Below the pieces are notes generated by a model, which did no database searches, was not told where the DNA came from, and worked only from the letters and a program-made list of their open reading frames with translations. The translations under genes and the position numbers were made by a program. A DNA stretch of 6,862 nt, from the NCBI GenBank assembly GCA_937892995.1, contig CALBJS010000097.1:1-6862 (forward strand), written 5' to 3'. The DNA is from an uncultured Peptococcaceae bacterium. Its GTDB lineage: Bacteria > Bacillota > Desulfitobacteriia > Desulfitobacteriales > Syntrophobotulaceae. Numbering within the stretch: position 1 is the stretch's first letter; each line of letters starts with the position of its first letter. Positions 1 through 6,700 of the stretch are shown here, piece after piece.

Positions 1-818
1 GACCCCAAAAGATTTATGTTGCCGACCTGGAGAAATTAAAGGACTATACCACTGATGGTTATACTTATGTCCTAGCCAATCTTATAAGAAAATATAAGCC
101 GGAAACTGTTCTGCTCGGACATACCGCTTTAGGGAAAGATTTGGCTCCGCGCCTGGCCCAGCGGGTGAATAGCGGTCTGGTTTCGGATTGCACGGCTCTT
201 TCTGTAACCGAAAATGAATTAATTTTTACACATCCTATATATGCAGGAAAAGCTTTGACTCATTCGATCATTGAAACCAGGCCGGCCCTTGCCACAATCC
301 GTCCCAATGTTTTAAAAGCTGAGGAAAAAGAAGGGCTTCAGCCGGAAATTATTCAATATAAGCCTGACATTGGACCTCAGGTTATTCGAACCACAATTAA
401 GGAATTTGTCCAGCGGGTTTCCCAGAGAAGGGGAATAACCGAAGCAGATATTATAGTGTCCGGGGGACGAGGAATGAAAGACCCTAAAAATTTCTTTATC
501 CTCGAAGAGTTGGCTGATACCTTGGGGGCGGCTATAGGAGCATCCAGAGCGGTCGTAGATGCCGGGTGGAGGGATTATTCCGAACAGGTGGGCCAGACGG
601 GCAAGATTGTTTCCCCTACCCTTTATTTCGCCTGTGGCATTTCAGGAGCAATTCAGCATCTGGCGGGGATGTCTTCATCCAAGATAATTGTAGCGATTAA
701 CAAGGACCCGGAAGCTAATATTTTTCAAGTAGCTGATTATGGAATTGTCGGCGATTTATTTGAAATTGTGCCGGCCCTGACCGGAGAATTCAAAAAACTT
801 TTAAAAAGTCAAGGCTAG
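1..818 (+). CDS. etfA: Electron transfer flavoprotein alpha subunit, 5'-truncated by window edge
   Basis: The alpha subunit carries the redox-active FAD of the EtfAB heterodimer, which takes electrons from acyl-CoA dehydrogenases in the cytoplasm and passes them to a membrane acceptor. The reading frame is open from base 3, giving 271 visible residues; roughly 50-60 N-terminal residues are probably missing, judged against the usual ~320-340. The visible part begins inside the N-terminal domain (LLGHTALGKDLAPRLA, then SGLVSDCT). It continues into the C-terminal FAD domain: GASRAVVDAG (Arg at visible residue 182), VGQTGK (Thr 199), the family signature LYFACGISGAIQHLAG from residue 207 (His 219), then AINKDPEANIFQVADYGIVGD. 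These Arg, Thr and His residues correspond to flavin-contacting residues in human ETF alpha. The TTG at 141 is internal and is not the start. The gene ends 11 bp before the EMO-like gene, so the two are very likely co-transcribed. Family certain; the N-terminus, and whether it carries an extra ferredoxin domain, cannot be seen. Confidence 0.96.
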   Translation, partial: PQKIYVADLEKLKDYTTDGYTYVLANLIRKYKPETVLLGHTALGKDLAPRLAQRVNSGLVSDCTALSVTENELIFTHPIYAGKALTHSIIETRPALATIRPNVLKAEEKEGLQPEIIQYKPDIGPQVIRTTIKEFVQRVSQRRGITEADIIVSGGRGMKDPKNFFILEELADTLGAAIGASRAVVDAGWRDYSEQVGQTGKIVSPTLYFACGISGAIQHLAGMSSSKIIVAINKDPEANIFQVADYGIVGDLFEIVPALTGEFKKLLKSQG

Positions 819-822
819 GAGG
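817..822 (+). promoter_or_regulatory. Ribosome binding site for the EMO-like gene
   Basis: AGGAGG lies 7 nt before the ATG at 830 and overlaps the etfA stop codon (TAG, 816-818). This near-perfect Shine-Dalgarno supports the chosen start. It also suggests that ribosomes terminating on etfA re-initiate on the next gene. Confidence 0.85.
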
Positions 823-829
823 CCTGAAC

Positions 830-2878
830 ATGGTACCAACCAGAGAACTGTATTGGAATATTAGCTGCCACGGGTTGATGTATCCTTTATTGCTCATAGC
901 TTTGACAGTATTTTTTTATGGGTTTTACCGGAGATATCGTTTTTGGAGAATTGGCCAAGCGGATACGAGGCCAAAGCTGGTTTTAGAAAGATTAAAAGCA
1001 GTGCTGATTTACGTGTTGGCCCATAAAAAAATACTTAAAGACAGCTATGCAGGGATTATGCACTTGGCTGTTTTCTGGGGTTTTTTGATTTTGTTTATAG
1101 GAACCACAGTGGTGGCAGCTCAGGAACATCTTAAATTGCCTTTGCTTTTTGGCAATTTCTATTTAGGTTTCTCATTAATTCTTGATATTTTTGGGCTCAT
1201 AGCTCTTTGCGGCATTCTAATGGCAGCTTGCCGCAGGTATATTCTTAAACCGGAACGTTTAGACAATAGAAGCGATGATTTAATAAGTTTATTAATAATC
1301 TTTCTTATATTAGCATCCGGTTTCTTTTTAGAAGGATTAAGAATAGCCGGAACCGGTGATCCTTGGGCAGATTGGTCCCCGGTGGGTAATTTTTTTTCCC
1401 TGTTTGCTGCCAATTTATCCTTGAAAAATATAATTTTCTTGTATCAAATATTCTGGTGGGGACACTTATTACTAGCTTTGGGTTTCATTGCTTATTTACC
1501 CTACGGCAAATTATTGCATATCATTACTTCTCCTCTAAATATTTACTTTAGGACTCTGGAAAAAAAAGAGGTTCTTCCTTTTATTGATTTTGCAAACGAA
1601 GAAAGAGAAAGCTACGGCTTGGAGAAGCTTGAAGATTTTACCTGGAGGCAATTGCTGGCTGCTGATGCTTGCACCCGTTGCGGCCGTTGTCAGGATAACT
1701 GTCCGGCTTATTTGACCCAAAAACCTATTGCTCCTAAACAAGTCGTACAGGCAATAAAACAAAATTTTTCTGCCGCCGGATATAAATTAACGCTGCGGGA
1801 AGGAATGCTTAATGCACATACAGCAAAAGAAACTGTAGCAACAGAAAAAGCTGTTTTAAGTTTATGGGATAATGGGACAATAAAGGATTCGGTTTGGTCC
1901 TGTACTACTTGCAGGGCTTGTGAAGAAGAGTGCCCGGTATTTGTGGAACATATCGAACGTACTATTGAATTGCGCCGGAATTCAGTATTGACGCAAGACG
2001 AGTATCCCCAGGAGTTAATGTTGGTCTACCGTAATTTGGAGAACAATAGTAACCCTTGGGGAATAGGCTGGACTGAGCGGTCTAAGTGGGCCGAAAACAT
2101 AAACCTGAAAATAATGGATGAGAAAAAAGAAGTAGAATATCTTTACTGGACAGGCTGTGCAGGTTCCTTCGATTATCGCAATAAAAAAGTGAGCATTGCC
2201 CTTGCTAAATTGCTGCAATTAGCCGGAATTGAATTTGGCATCCTAGGTACGGAGGAAAAGTGCTGTGGGGATGCTGCCAGGAGAACAGGAAATGAGTATT
2301 TATTCCAGCAGTTGGCTCAAGAAAACATAGAAATTTTGCAACGGTATAATTTTAAAAAAATAATTACCGCTTGCCCCCATTGCTATAATTCCCTTAAACA
2401 TGATTATCCTCAGTTAGGCGGCAGCTTTGAGGTTATTCATCACACTGAAATACTTAGTGACCTTATCAAAAAAGGGAAGCTTCACTTAACAAAGAAGGAT
2501 GCTGCAATTACCTATCACGATTCTTGTTACTTGGGAAGGTACAATGATATTTATCAACCACCAAGAGAAATTTTGAAAAATATTCCGGGTCTAAAACTAT
2601 TGGAACCGAAAAGAAACAAAGAAAAAAGCTTTTGCTGTGGAGCAGGCGGGGGAAGAATGTGGATGGAAGAGACTTCTGATACACGCATTAATCAAAACAG
2701 AGCTGAAGATATCCTGCAAACCGGAGCTAAACTGGCAGCAACCGCTTGCCCCTATTGTCTCACTATGCTGGAAGATGGTTTAAAAGCTTTAAACATCGAA
2801 AATATCAAGGCTTTGGATATAAGTGAAATTTTGTTGGAAGCATTGAGCACAGGAGTAAACGGGGAGGAAAAGAAATGA
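830..2878 (+). CDS. EMO-like membrane ETF:(methyl)menaquinone oxidoreductase (NarI-like haem b + 2x[4Fe-4S] + 2xCCG)
   Basis: This 682-residue protein probably oxidises reduced EtfAB and reduces menaquinone at the membrane. Seen directly: five hydrophobic helices (about residues 15-33, 75-97, 109-135, 150-170, 201-223) forming a NarI-like module. His65, His78, His212 and His230 are candidate haem-b ligands; the 18-residue step from 212 to 230 equals that between NarI His187 and His205. A soluble part follows with two CxxCxxCxxxCP motifs (Cys281/284/287/291 and 358/361/364/368). Two CCG domains come next (Cys443, 478-479, 515, 518 and Cys566, 602-603, 640, 643), both matching the CX31-39CCGX35-36CXXC consensus of HdrB/HdrD, which bind non-cubane [4Fe-4S] clusters. 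Known: the EMO of Syntrophus aciditrophicus and its Syntrophomonas wolfei homologue have this architecture. Inferred: function, from the flanking ETF genes. The start is set by AGGAGG and by MVPTRELYWNIS just before helix 1. Alternative: another HdrD/E-like or lactate/glycolate-oxidase-like Fe-S oxidoreductase, less likely in this context. The stop overlaps etfB by 4 bp. Confidence 0.9.
   Translation: MVPTRELYWNISCHGLMYPLLLIALTVFFYGFYRRYRFWRIGQADTRPKLVLERLKAVLIYVLAHKKILKDSYAGIMHLAVFWGFLILFIGTTVVAAQEHLKLPLLFGNFYLGFSLILDIFGLIALCGILMAACRRYILKPERLDNRSDDLISLLIIFLILASGFFLEGLRIAGTGDPWADWSPVGNFFSLFAANLSLKNIIFLYQIFWWGHLLLALGFIAYLPYGKLLHIITSPLNIYFRTLEKKEVLPFIDFANEERESYGLEKLEDFTWRQLLAADACTRCGRCQDNCPAYLTQKPIAPKQVVQAIKQNFSAAGYKLTLREGMLNAHTAKETVATEKAVLSLWDNGTIKDSVWSCTTCRACEEECPVFVEHIERTIELRRNSVLTQDEYPQELMLVYRNLENNSNPWGIGWTERSKWAENINLKIMDEKKEVEYLYWTGCAGSFDYRNKKVSIALAKLLQLAGIEFGILGTEEKCCGDAARRTGNEYLFQQLAQENIEILQRYNFKKIITACPHCYNSLKHDYPQLGGSFEVIHHTEILSDLIKKGKLHLTKKDAAITYHDSCYLGRYNDIYQPPREILKNIPGLKLLEPKRNKEKSFCCGAGGGRMWMEETSDTRINQNRAEDILQTGAKLAATACPYCLTMLEDGLKALNIENIKALDISEILLEALSTGVNGEEKK
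2861..2867 (+). promoter_or_regulatory. Ribosome binding site for etfB
   Basis: GGGGAGG lies 7 nt before the ATG at 2875, inside the last codons of the upstream gene. With the ATGA stop/start overlap at 2875-2878 it indicates translational coupling between the oxidoreductase and the ETF beta subunit. Confidence 0.8.
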
Positions 2879-3657
2879 AAATAATAGTACTTGTCAAGCA
2901 AACCTTTGATACGGAAGCACGTATTGAGCTAAGTGATGAGGGCTGTATTCTGGAGCAAAACATAAAAAGAATAATAAATCCTTATGATGAGCTTGCTATA
3001 GAGGAAGCAGTTAAAATAAAGGAAACAACGGGTGCCGATATTACGGTTATTTCCCTTGGTCCTGATATGGCGGAAGATGCTTTGCGGCAAGCTTTGGCTA
3101 TGGGGGCAGATAGAGCTATTTTACTGAATGATTCTCCATTTTTAGTTCAGGATGGCTGCAGCAGGGCGAAGGTCTTAGCAGAAACTATTGCTCAAAGGGA
3201 ATATGACCTTATCCTAGCAGGTTGGGTATCCATAGATGACGGTTCAGCCCAGACTGCCGTCCGTATTGCAGAAATACTCGATATTCCCCAGGTTACCGTT
3301 GTAACGAATTTGCATGTTGCGGAGAACAAAGCTTTAGTCCGAAGAGAGACTGATGATGGGATGGAAATAATCGAAGTCTCGCTTCCGGCCTTAATTACTG
3401 TGCAGAAAGGAATAAATGAACCAAGATATCCCAGCTTTAAAGGGATCATGCAGGCTAAAAAGAAAGAGCTAAAGAAAATTACTCTTGCAGAATTAAACAC
3501 AGCTAACCCCAAAGTTAATTCTCCTGAAGCAAAGGTCTCAGTCGAAAAAATTGAACTGCCTCCTAAACGTGCTTCCTGCAAGAAGATTAAAGCCGAACCT
3601 GCTGAAGCCTGTCACCAACTGGTAGAATTACTTCATAATGAAGCTAAAGTCATTTAA
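2875..3657 (+). CDS. etfB: Electron transfer flavoprotein beta subunit
   Basis: This is the second subunit of the EtfAB heterodimer. In the family it binds AMP, or a second flavin in bifurcating ETFs, and contributes the loop that docks onto the partner dehydrogenase. At 260 residues it is full length (family ~250-265). It starts with the typical MKIIVLVKQ strand. NPYDELAIEEAVKIKE (residues 35-50) and VISLGPDMAEDALRQALAMGADRA (58-81) follow, then the nucleotide-binding stretch DLILAGWVSIDDGSAQTAVR (111-130). The ETF beta signature is complete at about 155-176 (core RRETDDGMEIIEVSLPAL), and EPRYPSFKGIMQAKKK (182-197) begins the C-terminal arm. The NPYDE and SLGP forms look more like ETFs that feed a quinone than like the NPDD forms I associate with bifurcating butyryl-CoA dehydrogenase complexes; that subgroup reading is inference. 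It is unusual that etfB follows the oxidoreductase gene instead of adjoining etfA. It is the last gene of the unit, with a 135-bp gap behind it. Confidence 0.95.
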   Translation: MKIIVLVKQTFDTEARIELSDEGCILEQNIKRIINPYDELAIEEAVKIKETTGADITVISLGPDMAEDALRQALAMGADRAILLNDSPFLVQDGCSRAKVLAETIAQREYDLILAGWVSIDDGSAQTAVRIAEILDIPQVTVVTNLHVAENKALVRRETDDGMEIIEVSLPALITVQKGINEPRYPSFKGIMQAKKKELKKITLAELNTANPKVNSPEAKVSVEKIELPPKRASCKKIKAEPAEACHQLVELLHNEAKVI

Positions 3658-3690
3658 TTATCTTTTATAATTCCGACTTCAAAAGTTAGA

Positions 3691-3720
3691 CCTCTACAGC
3701 ATATCTTTCAGAGGCATTTT
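3691..3720 (+). terminator. Possible weak terminator after etfB
   Basis: CCTCT (3691-3695) can pair with AGAGG (3710-3714) around a 14-nt loop, followed by CA and TTTT (3717-3720). The stem is only 5 bp and the T run is short, so this is at best a weak intrinsic terminator. It is offered because it lies between two functionally unrelated genes, about 35 bp after the etfB stop. No stronger hairpin is visible in the gap. Confidence 0.28.
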
Positions 3721-3733
3721 CGAGAGCAATAGT

Positions 3734-3763
3734 TTGTTGCCGAGATTTGTGATAAAATATGAT
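3734..3763 (+). promoter_or_regulatory. Candidate sigma-A promoter for metH
   Basis: TTGTTG (3734-3739) and TATGAT (3758-3763) are separated by 18 bp and resemble -35 and -10 boxes. An alternative extended -10, TGATAAAAT (3750-3758), overlaps this but lacks a good -35. Transcription would begin near 3770, giving a leader of only about 20-25 nt. That is too short for a leader riboswitch. Judged by eye only. Confidence 0.42.
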
Positions 3764-3782
3764 AATCAACTTGTAAAGAAGC

Positions 3783-3787
3783 GGTGA
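3783..3787 (+). promoter_or_regulatory. Ribosome binding site for metH
   Basis: GGTGA, part of the GGAGGTGA anti-16S complement, lies 5 nt before the ATG at 3793. It is weaker than the sites in the upstream unit, but it is the best Shine-Dalgarno near the start. It fits the conserved beginning of the protein, where the LDGAMGT motif begins at residue 17. Confidence 0.6.
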
Positions 3788-3792
3788 AGACC

Positions 3793-6700
3793 ATGAAAAC
3801 GAAGATTTTTAGTGAGCAACTTGCCCAAAAGATTCTTATTCTGGATGGGGCTATGGGTACCATGCTCCAGCAGAGCGGACTTACGGTAAAAGATTTTGGG
3901 GGACCGGAGCTGGAAGGGTGTAATGAAATTCTGAATATCACTCGTCCTGATATTGTCCGCGGGATTCATGATTCCTATCTGGAAGCCGGGGCAGACATAA
4001 TAGAAACCAACTCTTTCGGGGCGACCAGGGTTGTCCTTGAGGAGTATAATTTAAGGGATAAAGATCTAGAGCTTAATAAGGCGGCTGCTCGTTTAGCCCG
4101 CGATGCTGCCGACAAATGGTCTACGAAAGATAAGCCGCGTTTTGTGGCCGGCTCCATGGGTCCTACTACCAAGATGTTATCCCTTACCGGAGGAATCACC
4201 TTCACTGAACTGGAAGAGGATTATTACAGGCAGGCCATTGGCTTATTAGAAGGTGGGGTAGATCTCCTTCTGGTGGAAACCTGTCAGGATACCCTTAATG
4301 TTAAGGCGGCAGGCATCGGTATAAAAAGGGCCTTTTCCGAACTCAGAATTGAAGTGCCAATCCTGGTTTCCTGTACTATCGAGCCTTCAGGCACCATGCT
4401 TGCAGGTCAGAATATTGAAGCTTTCTACATATCAATTAAGCATCTAAACCCAATTTCCGTCGGACTGAATTGTGGAACCGGAGCAGAATCGATGAACGAT
4501 CATCTTCGGACTTTAAGTGATATTGCCTCCTGTGCTGTTAGCTGTTTTCCCAATGCCGGGTTACCGGATGAGGAAGGAATCTATAGAGAAACCCCTCAAG
4601 AATTTGCTAGGAAAGTGGTTAAGTTTGTTCAAAACGGTTGGCTAAACATCGCAGGCGGGTGTTGCGGCACAACTAGCCAACATATCAAGGCTTTAGCGGA
4701 AGCGTTAGCTGATCTGGAACCAAGAAAATATAGAGCTGTAGAGAAAAGTAGTATTTCCGGGATAGAATCAGTCTGGCCGGAAGAAGAAAATCGGCCCCTT
4801 CTAGTCGGGGAGCGCACTAATGTCATTGGTTCCCGCAAATTCCGAGATCTGATAACTGCAGCCCGTTTTGAAGAAGGTTCGGAAATTGCTCGAAGTCAGG
4901 TTAAGAAAGGTGCCCAGGTGATAGATATCTGTGTGGCTAACCCTGACCGGGATGAACTGGAAGATATGTTGGCTTTCTTACCTCAGGTAGTGAATAAGGT
5001 TAAAGTGCCAATCATGCTTGACTCTACTGATCCTGCCGTCTTAGAAGCAGGGCTTAAGTTAGTTCAAGGAAAGGCTATCATTAATTCTATCAATCTCGAA
5101 AATGGGCTGGAACGTTTCGAAGACGTTGTGCCACTTATTAAGAAATATGGGGCTGCAGTGGTAGTTGGGGTTATCGATGAACAAGGTATGGCCCTAACTA
5201 GAGAACGCAAACTGGCCGTAGCCCAGCGTTCCTATGATCTGCTGGTCCGTGAATATGATCTTCATCCAAGTGACCTTATCTTCGACCCTCTCACTTTCCC
5301 GGTAGGGACCGGGGATGTTAAATACTTGGGTTCAGCGGTGGAAACCATTGAGGGGCTGAAACTTATCAAGAGTAAGATGCCGGAACTCAAGACCATACTT
5401 GGGATAAGTAATGTTTCTTTTGGCTTGCCGCCGGCGGGTCGAGAAGTGCTCAATGCTGTCTTTGTCTATCTGAATACTTTGGCAGGGTTGGATTATGCCA
5501 TAGTCAATGCCGAGAAATTAGAGCGTTATCCTTCTATTCCCTTGGAAGAGAGAAAATTAGCCGAAGATTTACTTTTAAATACCAATGACCAAACTTTGAA
5601 AGCCTTTACAGACTTCTATAGAGAAAAAAAGGTCGTAGAGAAAAAGCAGATTTCCAAGCTATCCCTGGAGGAACGTCTGGCCGGATATATTATCGAGGGT
5701 TCCAAGGATGGTTTAGAAAGCGACCTTAAGAAAGCCCTTACTAAATATCGACCGCTGGAGATTATTAATGGTCCCTTAATGAAAGGGATGGAAGAAGTGG
5801 GTAAGCTCTTCGACCAAAATCAGCTAATCGTTGCTGAGGTACTACTGAGCGCTGAGGTGATGAAAGCTGCCGTAACTTTTTTGGAGCCTTATCTGGAAAA
5901 AGCGGAGGAGGCGGTCAAAGGGAAGATTCTCTTGGCCACAGTCAAAGGGGATGTCCATGATATCGGTAAGAACTTGGTGGAGATCATTCTTACTAATAAT
6001 GGTTATGAGGTTGTTAACTTGGGTGTGAAAGTGAGTTCTGAACAGCTAATCGAAGCCAGTAGGAAAGAAAAGCCTAATGTCATTGGATTATCCGGTCTTT
6101 TGGTCAAATCAGTTCAGCAGATGCTTCTCACGGCTCAGGATTTGAGTGAAGCCGGGATAGATATTCCGCTTATCTTAGGAGGCGCGGCTTTGAGTCGCAA
6201 ATTCACAGAGGAGAGAATAGCCCCTGAATATAGGGGAAAAGTTCTCTATGCCCGGGATGCCATGGAGAGCCTTAACCTTTTAAATAACCTGATGACCAGG
6301 GAAAAAGAGGGCTTGGGGTCAGAAATTTTTGAACAAGAAATATCTAAGCAAGAAATATTTAAGCAAGAAATGAGAGGCGGCAAGCAGCAGAAAACTTCAG
6401 CAAAGAATTCCCCTAAGGAAAAAGCTCAGGAACAGCTGATAGGAACATTTGATGAATTCTATTCCGGGATAAGTTTCGATAGTTATCCTTATCGGCCGAA
6501 GAATATTGAAAGACAGCTTCTTTTGGACTATCCCTTAGAGGAGATTGTTCCCTATCTTGATATTCCCATGTTTATGCGGCGTCACTTAGGAGTGAAGGAT
6601 TTTCGAGGTGTGACGGAGGAAGAAGTCCAAGCTGTTTATAATTTTCGGGATAAATCTAAAGAGTTTGGCAGCCTTGTCCGGAATTTCTTGACGGAAATCC

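Noticed and set aside
141..818. A 225-residue ORF beginning at TTG 141 as a complete gene
   Set aside because: The same frame is open back to base 3 and encodes conserved EtfA sequence (LLGHTALGKDLAPRLA) across the TTG. There is no ribosome binding site at 141, so this is an internal codon of a truncated gene.
1261..1440. AT-rich stretch in the oxidoreductase gene as a sign of horizontal transfer or a second promoter
   Set aside because: It encodes transmembrane helices rich in Leu, Ile and Phe, whose codons are AT-rich in such genomes. The reading frame and domain order are intact.
3656..3672. AATTAT-CTTTT-ATAATT inverted repeat at the etfB stop codon
   Set aside because: It is a perfect 6-bp stem but made only of A-T pairs, too weak to act as a terminator and expected by chance in AT-rich spacer.
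3721..3745. CGAGA direct repeat 20 bp apart and GCAA/TTGC inverted repeat overlapping the putative -35 box
   Set aside because: They would suit an operator position, but 4-5 bp matches are too short to separate from chance without conservation in relatives.
1159..5453. Several minus-strand ORFs of 63-129 codons (e.g. 1159-1413, 3192-3581, 3975-4205, 5262-5453)
   Set aside because: All but two lie wholly inside strongly conserved plus-strand genes; the two exceptions (3708-3941 and 3766-3969) straddle the gap and the start of metH. None resembles a known family in translation, and they look like frame shadows.
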